38,263 nt of DNA from CAYJIX01 sp964370375 (GCA_964370375.1 CAYJIX010000019.1:1-38263), one strand, 5' to 3'; shown: positions 23,377-33,046, counted from the stretch's first letter. Notes: a model not told the origin generated them from the sequence alone. Numbers and translations are program-made.

Positions 23377-25884
23377 ATGACCATGTTTACAAAACCTCTT
23401 TTCAGCTCTAGCCTTTCATCGGCTGATGCAAAAGATACCCATGAATTTGTTAAAGATCTTATGGAAAATTCCACAACAGTTGCATCGCGCCAATCTCCTG
23501 AATCAGTTACGGATGAAAGCGAAACCATTGATGACTCCACTGTTTTAAGTGAAATACCTGATGAGTTGCCGGTACTTCCTTTGCGAGATGTGGCTGTTTT
23601 TAACTATATGATTGTACCTTTGTTTGTAGGAAGGGAAAATTCAATACAGGCTGTAGAAGCCGCCGCTGCAGGCAGTCGCCATATCTTTTTGTGCACACAA
23701 AAAGATCCAACTATCGAAACGCCGGGCTATGAGGATTTGTACCCCATGGGCTCTGTGGCCTTGATTTTGCGCCTTTTAAAAACTCCAGATGGGCACATAA
23801 AGGCCCTTGTGCAAGGATTAACCAGAGCAAAGCTTTTGGATTTGCAATATAATGGTTCGTTTCTGACAGCTCAGGTGGAGTGCCTTAAAGAACAAATTGT
23901 TGACGCTTCTGAGGTAGAGCAAGAGGCCTTGGTGCGTTTTGCAAGAGAGCAGTGCGAACACATTTTGCACATGCGCGGCATTCCAACCGACGAAATAATG
24001 AACGTTTTGGGCGGTGTGAACGCTCCTGGAAAGCTAGCTGATCTTATTTCAGCCAATCTTCGATTGAAAGTCGAAGAAGCGCAAGAGCTTCTGGAATGTC
24101 TTGATCCAATGAAGCGTTTGCAAATGGTTGTTGGCCATCTTATGAAGGAAGCTGAAGTGGCCTCTATGCAGGCAAAAATTCAGCTATCAGCCAGAGAAGG
24201 CATGGATAAAGCGCAAAAAGAGTACTTTTTGCGTGAGCAATTAAAAGCCATCCGACAAGAACTTGGTACTGGTTCCGACGCAGAGGAGGAGCTTGACGAT
24301 CTTGCCAAGGCGCTGGACAAAGCAAATTTGCCGCCTGATGTTAAAAAAGAGGCCAACAAGCAACTTAAACGTCTAGCTTCCATGCATAATGATTCTGCTG
24401 AAGCCAGTGTGGTTAGAACGTACCTTGATTGGCTTTCTGAACTTCCTTGGAAAAAAGCATCAAAGGATCAGCTTGATATAGTCAAAGCAAAAGTGATTCT
24501 TGATGAAGATCACCATGGACTTGTCAAAGTAAAAGATCGGATCCTTGAATTTTTGAGCGTTCGCAAATTAAATCCCAGCACAAAAGGCTCTATTTTATGC
24601 TTTGCAGGCCCTCCAGGCGTTGGCAAGACTTCCCTTGGAAAGTCTATTGCCAGATCTCTTGGACGAAAATTTCAACGCATTTCTTTAGGTGGAATGCGTG
24701 ATGAGGCAGAAATACGCGGCCACCGTCGGACCTATATTGGGGCCATGCCAGGAAGAATCATACAAGCCTTAAAGCAAGCAGGTACTAAAAACCCTGTTAT
24801 CATGTTTGATGAAATCGACAAGCTGGGTTCAGACTTTAGAGGAGATCCGTCTTCAGCCATGCTTGAAGCTCTAGACCCTGAACAAAATCACAATTTTAGC
24901 GATCATTATTTGAATGTGCCGTTTGACCTTTCGAGCGTGCTTTTTATCTGTACGGCTAACCATGTTGAAAACATTCCAGGCCCCTTACGCGACCGACTGG
25001 AAATCATCACTTTGCCAGGGTATACACTTCAAGAAAAGCAAAGCATTGCTAAAACGTATATAGTGCCACGGCAAGAAGAACGTAACGGACTGGCACCTAC
25101 TGACCTGAGTATTACAGACAGTGCCATTCTAAAAATAATTCGCGAATATACACGAGAAGCAGGCTTGCGGAACCTTGAACGCGAAATTGGCGCCATTTGC
25201 CGTAAGATGGCACGGCGTAAAGCAGAAGGAAAGAAGCCTCCTTATAGAGTGACAGCAAATCAAGTGGACAAACTTCTTGGAGCCCCACGCTTTTTGCAGG
25301 ACGAGCGCGAAAAAGACTTATCCGCCGGTGTAGCTTTGGGCCTTGCCTGGACCCCTGTCGGAGGAGAGGTTCTACATGTTGAGGCAACCATTGTTAAAGG
25401 CAAAGGGCGCCTTACCCCCACAGGTCAACTGGGCGATGTGATGAAAGAAAGCGCGCAAGCAGCTCTTACATACATCCGTTCACGAGCAGAAAAACTGTGC
25501 ATTGTTCCAGAAGACCTTGAAGAAAAAGATATCCACGTTCATGTCCCTGCAGGGGCAACCCCCAAGGATGGGCCATCAGCTGGCGTAACCATGGTAGCAG
25601 CAATGACATCGGCCCTTACCGGTATGGCTGTATGCGGCGATATTTGCATGACAGGAGAAATAACGCTTCAAGGGCGGATCCTTCCTGTAGGTGGAATTAA
25701 AGAAAAACTTCTTGCCGGCATGACGTATGGACTAAGCAAGGTTATCATTCCAAAACAAAACGTCAAAGACCTGGATGAAATCCCGCAAGAAATTTTACGG
25801 AAGCTCAAAATTTTTCCGGTGGGGACTATAGATGAGGCACTCCCTCTAATCTTTGGCAAAAACCTCAGCAACCACTGCAAATAA
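23377..25884 (+). CDS. lon: ATP-dependent protease Lon
   Basis: Lon degrades misfolded and regulatory proteins in the cytoplasm. The N-terminal substrate-binding domain begins at LPVLPLRDVAVFNYMIVPLFVGR (about residues 67-260). The AAA+ domain has Walker A GPPGVGKTS from residue 411 and Walker B VIMFDEIDKLG. The protease domain carries the Ser-Lys dyad: Ser734 in PKDGPSAGVTM and Lys777 in GGIKEKLLAG. All key residues are present, so it should be active. Length is 835 residues, with an N-terminal extension of about 60 residues rich in Ser, Thr and Asp/Glu. A good AAAGGACA site precedes ATG 23377. Confidence 0.97.
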   Translation: MTMFTKPLFSSSLSSADAKDTHEFVKDLMENSTTVASRQSPESVTDESETIDDSTVLSEIPDELPVLPLRDVAVFNYMIVPLFVGRENSIQAVEAAAAGSRHIFLCTQKDPTIETPGYEDLYPMGSVALILRLLKTPDGHIKALVQGLTRAKLLDLQYNGSFLTAQVECLKEQIVDASEVEQEALVRFAREQCEHILHMRGIPTDEIMNVLGGVNAPGKLADLISANLRLKVEEAQELLECLDPMKRLQMVVGHLMKEAEVASMQAKIQLSAREGMDKAQKEYFLREQLKAIRQELGTGSDAEEELDDLAKALDKANLPPDVKKEANKQLKRLASMHNDSAEASVVRTYLDWLSELPWKKASKDQLDIVKAKVILDEDHHGLVKVKDRILEFLSVRKLNPSTKGSILCFAGPPGVGKTSLGKSIARSLGRKFQRISLGGMRDEAEIRGHRRTYIGAMPGRIIQALKQAGTKNPVIMFDEIDKLGSDFRGDPSSAMLEALDPEQNHNFSDHYLNVPFDLSSVLFICTANHVENIPGPLRDRLEIITLPGYTLQEKQSIAKTYIVPRQEERNGLAPTDLSITDSAILKIIREYTREAGLRNLEREIGAICRKMARRKAEGKKPPYRVTANQVDKLLGAPRFLQDEREKDLSAGVALGLAWTPVGGEVLHVEATIVKGKGRLTPTGQLGDVMKESAQAALTYIRSRAEKLCIVPEDLEEKDIHVHVPAGATPKDGPSAGVTMVAAMTSALTGMAVCGDICMTGEITLQGRILPVGGIKEKLLAGMTYGLSKVIIPKQNVKDLDEIPQEILRKLKIFPVGTIDEALPLIFGKNLSNHCK

Positions 25885-25925
25885 CAAAGGTTTTTACGAG
25901 CATAACCAAAAAGGAGTAGTCCACT

Positions 25926-25951
25926 AGGGTAATCTTTTAGGGTAATCTTTT
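25926..25951. repeat. 13-bp tandem repeat downstream of lon
   Basis: AGGGTAATCTTTT occurs twice in direct tandem at 25926-25938 and 25939-25951, within the 220-bp spacer between lon and the vWA-OmpA gene. It may be a small slippage duplication. No function is evident. Confidence 0.85.
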
Positions 25952-26104
25952 AGAAAAAAGTAAAATAACCCAAAAAGAGTATTGCCCAGATACGACTTCC
26001 TGTGTAAACAAAAAAACACGCGGGAACTGTTAGCTGTTGTGGCTAGCATGAACCGATGTTTTCCAACCTTTTATTTTCTTTGTATACCACAGGAGGTATT
26101 CATA

Positions 26105-27115
26105 ATGAAAAGTATCCGTACTCTGCTTTGCCTTTCGGCATTAGTGCTTGGCCTTGCCATTGCAGCACAAGCTGATCCCATTGGACGTTCCAATGTAGCT
26201 CCTTTAGCTAAAAAAGTGAACCAGTTCCACTTTGTAGTGGACAATTCCGGTTCCATGATGATGGACTCCCGTTCCATTCAAGAATCCAAAGCATTGCTTG
26301 CTAAAAAAGTAGTCGGCGCCATCAATGCCCGCCTGCCCCTTCTTGATTACGACGCTGGCTTGTACACCGTAGCCCCTGCCAAAACCGTGCTTGCCTCCGG
26401 CGCATGGGATCGTATGGCTTTTGGTAAAGCCGCTGCTGCTCTGCCCACCAACCTTGGTGTGTTCGGTCGTCTTACCAACCTTGGTAGCGGCCTTAGCAGC
26501 CTTTCCGGTTCTTTTGGTGGCGCAGCCAATGCCGTCATCCTCGTGACCGACGGTTGGGCCAACATTGGTCCCGACACCTTGGCCGCAGTGCGTTCCATCG
26601 CTAACTCCGGTGCTCGTTTCCACGTTATTTCTTTTGCTGACACCAAGCCCGGCATGGCCGTTGTAAAAGGCATCCAAGGCGTTGACGGCAACAGCGTGAT
26701 GGCTGACGGCGAAGCCCTTTTGCTTGATCCCGTCGCCCTTGATTCATTCGTGAAAGCCGTGTTCTATGACGAAGTAGCTCCTATCGTTGTTGACAGCGTA
26801 TACTTTGCTACCGGTTCCTACGAACTTGACAGCGCTGCTCGTAGCACCCTTGACACCCTTGCTCTTCACATCCTGAACGTGCCCCGTGGCGTGCGTTCCG
26901 TGGAAATCGAAGGCTTTGCTGACATCACCGGCAACGCAGTTCGCAATGCCATCTTGTCTGAAAACCGCACCTTGGCCGTACGCGACTACCTTGTCAGCCG
27001 CGGCGTGTCTGCCGACATCATCTATGTTGAAGGCAACGGCGTTTCCTTCGAATTCCCCAACGAAACCGTTGACGGTCGTGCTCACAACCGTCGCGTGACC
27101 CTTATCCTTAACTAA
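26105..27115 (+). CDS. Exported vWA domain-OmpA domain protein
   Basis: This 336-residue protein has a signal peptide (MKSIRTLLCLSALVLGLAIA, cleavage likely after AQA at residue 23). A von Willebrand A domain follows, with the metal-dependent adhesion site DNSGS at residues 46-50 and a later VILVTDGWANIG strand. The C-terminal part (about 220-336) is an OmpA-like peptidoglycan-binding domain: VYFATGSYELDSAARSTLDTLA, IEGFADITGN and the closing DGRAHNRRVTLILN. I chose ATG 26105, preceded by CAGGAGGTATTCATA, the best ribosome binding site in the window. Codon use is strongly biased (CGT, GGT, GAC, AAC, TTC preferred), unlike its neighbours, which implies very high expression. It is probably a major periplasmic or envelope protein tethered to peptidoglycan; its partner is unknown. 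Confidence 0.9.
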   Translation: MKSIRTLLCLSALVLGLAIAAQADPIGRSNVAPLAKKVNQFHFVVDNSGSMMMDSRSIQESKALLAKKVVGAINARLPLLDYDAGLYTVAPAKTVLASGAWDRMAFGKAAAALPTNLGVFGRLTNLGSGLSSLSGSFGGAANAVILVTDGWANIGPDTLAAVRSIANSGARFHVISFADTKPGMAVVKGIQGVDGNSVMADGEALLLDPVALDSFVKAVFYDEVAPIVVDSVYFATGSYELDSAARSTLDTLALHILNVPRGVRSVEIEGFADITGNAVRNAILSENRTLAVRDYLVSRGVSADIIYVEGNGVSFEFPNETVDGRAHNRRVTLILN

Positions 27116-27162
27116 TTAAACTTTATGCCTTCTTTCTACTATGAAGGAAGGCATAGGTACCT

Positions 27163-27194
27163 AAGCCCCTGAATATATATTCAGGGGCTTTTTT
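27163..27194 (+). terminator. Strong intrinsic terminator after the vWA-OmpA gene
   Basis: AAGCCCCTGAA and TTCAGGGGCTT pair around an ATATATA-type loop and are followed by TTTTTT. An extra hairpin (ATGCCTTC ... GAAGGCAT, about 27124-27153) lies just before it. The double structure fits a highly expressed single-gene unit. Confidence 0.9.
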
Positions 27195-27285
27195 ATGGTA
27201 AAGCAACACCTTAGGGCTTTTCAAACAAACCTTACTTGCTCTATACGGCTTGCCGCTTCTTTCATAACAGAGTATATACAAACGC

Positions 27286-28215
27286 ATGACAACAACCCCA
27301 TTGCCACACGCTTCTAAACCTTCCACTTTACATTGCTGGATACATGCAACTCGCCCAAGGACTCTACCCTTGGCAGCCTCAGTCATTATCCTTGGCTTTG
27401 GAGTTGCCGGGTCAAAGGGGCATATCGACCTTGTACTGCTCGTGCTAGCACTTGCCACTGCCATGCTCTTACAAATCGTATCAAACCTCGCCAATGACTA
27501 TGGTGACGCAGTGAAGGGCGTTGACACCATGGAGCGTCGCGGCCCTTTAAGGCTGACAACAGCAGGACTTATCACAGCTCCTACCATGCGCAAGGCCATT
27601 TGGCTGTGTTCAGCCTGTACCCTTATGGTGGGGCTCACACTTGTGGTGTATGCAACGTGGGGAAAGGTTATACTACTTACAGGATTCATAGTATTAGGGT
27701 TGCTTTGTCTTGTGGCTGCTCTTGCCTATACCCTTGGTAAAGTTCCCTATGGTTATAAAGGGTATGGCGATATTATGGCAGGCATCTTTTTTGGGCCTGT
27801 TCCGGTTTTAGGCTATGTTCTTTTGAGTGGTGCACCTGTGAATAAGGGCGTATGGCTTGCAGGAATTGCAGCAGGACTATGTAGCACGGCTGTCCTTAAT
27901 ATCAACAACTTACGCGACATATCTACGGACGCCAAAACAGGAAAGCGCACAATTGCTGTGGCACTGGGGCACAAAAGAGCTAGCTTTTACCATGCTGGCT
28001 TAACCCTTGGCATCGTGCTTTGTTGGGCTGTGTTTGTGCTATACCACAAGGTGCCGTTTGCATTGGCTTTGCTTATACCCTTGGTCTATAGCTCATGGAA
28101 TGTCATTCGTTACCACAATGAGGCACCATGCCTTAACAAACAGTTGCGCATCACGGTTTTAAGCTCTGCACTGTGCAATATTTGCATGGGATTGATTGTA
28201 TTATGGAAGGGTTAA
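27286..28215 (+). CDS. menA: 1,4-dihydroxy-2-naphthoate polyprenyltransferase (MenA-like UbiA family)
   Basis: This 309-residue membrane protein is a UbiA-type prenyltransferase. The first Asp-rich motif NDYGDAVKGVD, followed by the GPLRLTTAGLIT segment, closely matches E. coli MenA. The second Asp-rich motif is NNLRDISTDAKTGKRTIAVALG. Eight or nine hydrophobic segments are visible. It would attach the isoprenoid tail to the naphthoate ring in menaquinone synthesis, in the inner membrane. No other menaquinone gene is in the window. The ATG has no strong ribosome binding site. It is the last plus-strand protein-coding gene before a convergent junction at 28216-28292. Confidence 0.9.
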   Translation: MTTTPLPHASKPSTLHCWIHATRPRTLPLAASVIILGFGVAGSKGHIDLVLLVLALATAMLLQIVSNLANDYGDAVKGVDTMERRGPLRLTTAGLITAPTMRKAIWLCSACTLMVGLTLVVYATWGKVILLTGFIVLGLLCLVAALAYTLGKVPYGYKGYGDIMAGIFFGPVPVLGYVLLSGAPVNKGVWLAGIAAGLCSTAVLNINNLRDISTDAKTGKRTIAVALGHKRASFYHAGLTLGIVLCWAVFVLYHKVPFALALLIPLVYSSWNVIRYHNEAPCLNKQLRITVLSSALCNICMGLIVLWKG

Positions 28216-28225
28216 CGGCAAAAGC

Positions 28226-28243
28226 GCAAAACATGCGTTTTGC
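28226..28243. terminator. Possible bidirectional hairpin between menA and the pyridoxal kinase gene
   Basis: GCAAAAC and GTTTTGC form a 7-bp stem with a 4-base loop in the short convergent spacer, 11 bp after the menA stop. No long T-run follows on either strand, so the terminator call is tentative. Confidence 0.4.
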
Positions 28244-28292
28244 ATAAACTGTTTAAACTATCAAATCACATTTTCTTGCCAACAGCACCAGA

Positions 28293-29165
28293 TTAAATCA
28301 GCTCAGAACAGCTGATCATGGAAGGGGAACGCAGTGTTGGCAAAATCCGTTCAATCAAAATGCCTTCGCGTGCAGGCAGGTTATGCCCAAAAGTAGCCCT
28401 AATGCCTAGGGTTACAAATTCAATGGCACGATCTAACGCAATGGGCAAGCTGTCGCCTTGCAAAAGGCTCCCTGTGAGCACGCTGGCAAAAGCATCCCCT
28501 GTTCCTGGGTAATGAGCAGGAATATAAGAACATTCTGCCTTCCAGAACCGCTGTTGGCCTTTGTGGTACGCTACAACTTGAGTATGAGGCGATAACGCAG
28601 GCCCGGGTACACTTGTGGCAACAACAATTTCCGGCCCCATGTCTGCAAGGCGCATCAACCATTCTTTCACAAGTTCAAGTTGGACTGTATCGCGGTACGG
28701 TTCGTTCAACAAAAAGGCCATCTCTGTAAAATTTGGCGTGATCACATGGGCGTATCCGATAAGCCAGCGCATTCGCTCCACCATGGCAGGGGTCATGGTG
28801 GGATCAAGAATGCCGTTGTCGCCAAGTACAGGATCCACAACTGCTATCCCTTTTGGCAAAAGGCAACGTTCAATGCAGCGCGCAACCATACACATTTGCT
28901 CATCAGAAGCCATAAAACCTGAATAGACTGCATTAAAGCCTAGGCCCAAATGTTCCCAATGGTTAAGCACCTTAGGGATTTCTGATGTCAAGTCAAGAAA
29001 GGTAAAATCTGTAAAATCAACAGTATGCGTTGAAAGAAAGGCCGTAGGCAAAGGACAAACCTGTATGCCCATGGTAGAAAGAATGGGTATAACAACAGTT
29101 AATGAGGTTCTTCCAAAGCCTGAAAGATCGTGGATGGCACCTACGCGCAGAACCGGATTGTGCAT
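28293..29165 (-). CDS. pdxY: Pyridoxal/pyridoxamine kinase (PdxY-like)
   Basis: This 290-residue ribokinase-fold kinase phosphorylates pyridoxal or pyridoxamine to keep up the PLP pool. The N-terminus IHDLSGFGRTSLTVVIPIL, the segment YSGFMAS, VVDPVLGDNG, ITPNFTEMAFLL and the anion-hole motif GTGDAFASVL are typical of PdxK/PdxY. The PLP it makes would serve GlyA and CysK in this window. It is 39 bp downstream of the MFS transporter gene on the same strand, which suggests co-transcription; the transporter might carry a B6-related compound, but that is speculation. A PdxK/PdxY distinction cannot be made with confidence. Confidence 0.88.
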   Translation of the reverse strand: MHNPVLRVGAIHDLSGFGRTSLTVVIPILSTMGIQVCPLPTAFLSTHTVDFTDFTFLDLTSEIPKVLNHWEHLGLGFNAVYSGFMASDEQMCMVARCIERCLLPKGIAVVDPVLGDNGILDPTMTPAMVERMRWLIGYAHVITPNFTEMAFLLNEPYRDTVQLELVKEWLMRLADMGPEIVVATSVPGPALSPHTQVVAYHKGQQRFWKAECSYIPAHYPGTGDAFASVLTGSLLQGDSLPIALDRAIEFVTLGIRATFGHNLPAREGILIERILPTLRSPSMISCSELI

Positions 29166-29203
29166 GGAAATCCTAAAGTAACAACGTTGTGTGAAAAGAT
29201 GTA

Positions 29204-30412
29204 TTAGCCCTCAGCACTCATATCGCGTTGCACGTCTTGACAGCGTTTAACGTAGAAGGCCAGTAACAAAGCCATAAATAAAACTACCATGAACAACGCA
29301 ATACAAGCATACCAACCAAAACTTTCATAGACAAGTCCCGGAAGGTATGAGCCCATGATGCCGCCTCCATAATACGTCGCCAAATACATGCCGTTCACAA
29401 GGCCTTTATCTGCCTGGCTATAGCGGTTGACGAGCCCGGGTGCTATGCTATGTTCTGTAAACTGCCCTGTACACATAAGAAGCATCATGACAAACAGTAC
29501 CAGCTGTGATGGTACCAAAAAGCCAATAAACGTGGTAAAAAATATTGCAAGGCCAAGCAATAAAACCCTGATTTCATTTCCAAAATAAGCAATTATTTTT
29601 TTTGAATACAGCGCAATAACAATCCCCACAGCATAGGTGCTGTACATAAGGCTGATAAACAATTCTGATGTGCCTTCGCCGATAGCCTGCATGCGAAAAG
29701 GCAATAAATTGGCTATCCCGGCAAAGACAAAAAAGGTACATCCTTCAATCAACATAAGGCTACGTACAGTTTTTTCGCGAAAAACGGCGGTCATGTCATG
29801 CAGGTGTAAGCCTCCTTTTTGCACAGTTACCGCAGGTTTTAAATTCCACAAAAAATACAATGCCGGCAAAAGAAGCAAAGAAACAGCAAGCAAAGCAAAA
29901 CGCCAGCCCATATATGTGGACACAAAACCGGAAATAACTCGCCCCCAAACTCCGCCAAAAATGGTCGCTCCAATGTACAAAGCCATGGCACGTTGCAAAT
30001 AAGGCCCTTGAAATTTAAGCGAAATCCTTGCCATAACGGCTGTAAATACTGCCGGAATAACAATTCCTTGTAACCCGCGAACCGCGAGAAACGCAGAATA
30101 AGACTCTGCAAAATAGATAGGTATACCGCTCAAGCCCAAAATGGCCACAGCCGAAAGAAGAATGGTTCTTGCCGGAATTTTACTGAGCAAAACACCATAA
30201 AAAATAGGCGCTATGCATAGGGGAATCATGACCACACTGATGGCAAGCCCTGCGTTTGCTTCACTTACCGTGAATTCCTGTGCAAGCACAGTAAGCAATG
30301 GCTGGGGGGCGTATAAAATACTTAGTGTCGTAGCAGTAATGTAGATCAACCAGAGAAAATCTTTCGTCCGTTGCGGACTTTCTTGAGGAACCGTTGTGGG
30401 GCAAGCTGCCAT
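29204..30412 (-). CDS. MFS transporter (YnfM-like)
   Basis: This 402-residue protein has about twelve hydrophobic segments and the layout of a major facilitator. The sequence resembles the YnfM/arabinose-efflux-type subgroup (ILYAPQPLLTVLAQEFTVSEANAGLAISV, and RGLQGIVIPAVFTAVMARIS). The substrate cannot be read from the sequence. A good GGAGTAGATC ribosome binding site precedes ATG 30412. It precedes the pyridoxal kinase gene and follows hypF by 153 bp; a link to hydrogenase maturation is unlikely. Confidence 0.88.
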   Translation of the reverse strand: MAACPTTVPQESPQRTKDFLWLIYITATTLSILYAPQPLLTVLAQEFTVSEANAGLAISVVMIPLCIAPIFYGVLLSKIPARTILLSAVAILGLSGIPIYFAESYSAFLAVRGLQGIVIPAVFTAVMARISLKFQGPYLQRAMALYIGATIFGGVWGRVISGFVSTYMGWRFALLAVSLLLLPALYFLWNLKPAVTVQKGGLHLHDMTAVFREKTVRSLMLIEGCTFFVFAGIANLLPFRMQAIGEGTSELFISLMYSTYAVGIVIALYSKKIIAYFGNEIRVLLLGLAIFFTTFIGFLVPSQLVLFVMMLLMCTGQFTEHSIAPGLVNRYSQADKGLVNGMYLATYYGGGIMGSYLPGLVYESFGWYACIALFMVVLFMALLLAFYVKRCQDVQRDMSAEG

Positions 30413-30565
30413 GATCTACTCCATGCTTAGCAAGCATTATTCATGTACCGGTTTATTGGCCGTATTTAGGATTTTGTTGGGTATGAAACAGGCGCCGCCC
30501 TCATATATCAAAACCAACCGTTCATATGGCATATTGCTATAGACATGCACCCATGCTCAAACAAG

Positions 30566-32971
30566 TCATGTCACTATTGGCCTCTTTTGTCTATTTTGCA
30601 ACCAAAATCTTGCCCATACAGCCTGACCAAAAGAAATCCCTCCATCACCAGGCGGAAGGGCCATGTGTTCAAAACACGTCAAACCATGGCCCTGTAAAGC
30701 TTTGGACAGGAGCGCGCTTAAGGTTATATTATGCAAAACCCCACCGGAAAGCCCCACATGGCAAAGGCCTGTTACGTCTGCCCCCAGCCTGGCCATTTTC
30801 GCTAGACCATGGGCAAGGCTTACATGAAATCGCCTAGCGGCATGCGAAACACTCATCCCCTCAAGGAATTTTGCCACGATATCGTGAAAAAGAGCATGGC
30901 TATCCAGCTCAAGCAGGCTAGTGCCATCGATCTGTTTTACTGTTAAGATGGGAACATCAAAAAAATCGTTATCTTGCACACCATGCTGGCACATTTCTAA
31001 ACGAATGGCCCCCTGCCCTTCATAAGACATGACAGAACACAGACCAAGCACCGCTGAAACAGCATCAAAAAGCCGCCCACAACTGGATGTCATGCGTGGC
31101 TGCCCTGCCTTTAAGAGCTCACAAACAGCTTGTTGAGTTGCTAAAGGAATGGTTTTTAGCCAAGGCATGGCCTTTGCTTCGTGTTCGTATGCAGATCCCA
31201 AAAGCAAGCCCAAGGCCACCCGCCAAGGTTCTTTTGCTGCCGCATCGCCTCCGGGCAAGGCAAATGGCCGAAGCCTCCCCAAACGCAGCCCTCCGCCACA
31301 CGCTTGTCCAAGCAAGGCAGGCCAAGCATTTACACCAGCCTGCTCTGGATGCACCAAGAGCAATTCCCCTCCCCAAACCGTTCCGTCTGGGCCATATCCT
31401 GCCCCATCAAGGGCCAGACCAAGGGCAGGTGCTGTATGCTTATGCTCGGCAAGAACGCTATGAATATGGGCACAATGGTGTTGCAGTTCGCACAAAGGCA
31501 GGCCTTTTTCTGCTGCATGCTCCCGTGCCCATTGCGTTGTATAATAGTCAGGATGGGCGTCGCACACCACAAGACCAGGTGTAACATGAAGGAGTTGCTT
31601 CAAATGCTCTACTGTATGCGCAAAAAAGGCATGGGTTGACAGATGCTCCATATCACCAAGGTGCTGACTCACAAAGGCTTCGTTACCGCGCGTCAAACAA
31701 ACGGTGTTTTTAAGCTCCGCACCCACAGCCAAAACCGTAGCGGCTGTTGCTAGATCAGGCAACATCATAGGATCTGGCACAAACCCCCGCGCCCTACGGA
31801 TAACGTGGCGGTTCTTTGAATCCACGCGCAACACTGAATCATCGGCTCGAATCACAATGTCTCGATCATGAAGCAAAAAAACATCGGCTATGCTTCCTAA
31901 CTTAGCCAATGCTTCACGATTGCCAAGGCAAAGGGGCTCGCCGCGAACGTTACCTGACGTCATAATCAAAGCAGCACAGCCATTGGACTGTTCTTTTGCA
32001 AATAACGCCAACAGCACGTGGTGCAACGGCGTATATGGCAACATGAGCCCGATACCTGCAAGGTCAGGGGCCACAAGTGCTGACAATGGTGAAGGCTCAA
32101 TCAGATTTTGCACAGCAACTATGGGGCAGCGTTGATCCAAAAGCGCGGCGCGTTCTTCCTTAGACAGAACTGCCACAGATCCCGCAGTTTCTAACGTATC
32201 CACCATGACTGCAAATGATTGGTGCGGACGTGCTTTGCGCTCACGCAGGGCGGCAATGGCCTTGTCATTACTGGCAGAGCAGGCCAATTGAAAACCGCCA
32301 AGCCCTTTAACAGCCAGAATAGCTCCTTGAGCCATGGCCCTAACAGCAAAAAGCAAAGCCTTCTGCATATCCTGTTCAAGGATGTGCCCATGGCTATTTG
32401 TAAGCCACAGTCGTGGGCCACACACAGGGCAGGCATTGGGCTGAGCATGAAAACGGCGGTCAAGCGGGTTAGTATATTCCGCTAAACATACAGGGCATTG
32501 GGGAAAGCAGGCCATGGATGTGGTTGCGCGATCATAAGGAATAGACTTTGTGATGGTCAAACGCGGACCACAGTCTGTGCAATTGATAAAGGGATACAAA
32601 TAACGGCGATTGCCGGGCGTAAAAAGCTCCTCAAGGCAAGCGTTGCATGTGCCCATATCCGGACTTATAAGCACGGCTTTATTGCCGTTGCCTTGGCTTT
32701 CTATAATGCAAAAAGCCTTTTCATCTGGAACAAGTGGAAGGGTTTGCTCGGTAAGACTGGCAATGCGTGCAAGAGGCGGCAGCTCGTTACAAAGCGCCTT
32801 GCGCATTCGCTCCAAGGACTCGTGTGAGCCTTGCACCTCAAGCACGACACCTTGCGGCGTATTTCCCACATGGCCTGTAAGCTGTAGTGTTGTTGCCTTT
32901 TTATACACAAAAGGACGAAACCCCACACCTTGTACTTGCCCGGTAATGGCAAAGCCATAACGTTTCATCAT
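30566..32971 (-). CDS. hypF: Carbamoyltransferase HypF
   Basis: HypF uses carbamoyl phosphate and ATP to make the carbamoyl-adenylate that becomes the cyanide ligands of NiFe hydrogenase. All four domains are visible: acylphosphatase (about 1-90, GQVQGVGFRPFVYKKA), two C4 zinc fingers (about 105-185, CNACLEELF ... CTDCGPR, CPVCLAEY ... CPVCGPRL), YrdC-like (about 195-385, VKGLGGFQLAC ... TSGNVRGEPLC), and Kae1-like (about 400-780, LQHHCAHIHSVLAEH, LDGAGYGPDGTVWGGE, GLSGGVLHNITL). Its 801 residues are typical. The second ATG at 32968 has better spacing from AGGA than 32971. No hydrogenase structural gene is in the window. Confidence 0.96.
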   Translation of the reverse strand: MMKRYGFAITGQVQGVGFRPFVYKKATTLQLTGHVGNTPQGVVLEVQGSHESLERMRKALCNELPPLARIASLTEQTLPLVPDEKAFCIIESQGNGNKAVLISPDMGTCNACLEELFTPGNRRYLYPFINCTDCGPRLTITKSIPYDRATTSMACFPQCPVCLAEYTNPLDRRFHAQPNACPVCGPRLWLTNSHGHILEQDMQKALLFAVRAMAQGAILAVKGLGGFQLACSASNDKAIAALRERKARPHQSFAVMVDTLETAGSVAVLSKEERAALLDQRCPIVAVQNLIEPSPLSALVAPDLAGIGLMLPYTPLHHVLLALFAKEQSNGCAALIMTSGNVRGEPLCLGNREALAKLGSIADVFLLHDRDIVIRADDSVLRVDSKNRHVIRRARGFVPDPMMLPDLATAATVLAVGAELKNTVCLTRGNEAFVSQHLGDMEHLSTHAFFAHTVEHLKQLLHVTPGLVVCDAHPDYYTTQWAREHAAEKGLPLCELQHHCAHIHSVLAEHKHTAPALGLALDGAGYGPDGTVWGGELLLVHPEQAGVNAWPALLGQACGGGLRLGRLRPFALPGGDAAAKEPWRVALGLLLGSAYEHEAKAMPWLKTIPLATQQAVCELLKAGQPRMTSSCGRLFDAVSAVLGLCSVMSYEGQGAIRLEMCQHGVQDNDFFDVPILTVKQIDGTSLLELDSHALFHDIVAKFLEGMSVSHAARRFHVSLAHGLAKMARLGADVTGLCHVGLSGGVLHNITLSALLSKALQGHGLTCFEHMALPPGDGGISFGQAVWARFWLQNRQKRPIVT

Positions 32972-33046
32972 GTTCCTGTTTACCTGTCAGACGACAGAAC
33001 GAATGAGGGACTGTATAGTGATACACCCTAGCTTTTGTTGCGTGCC

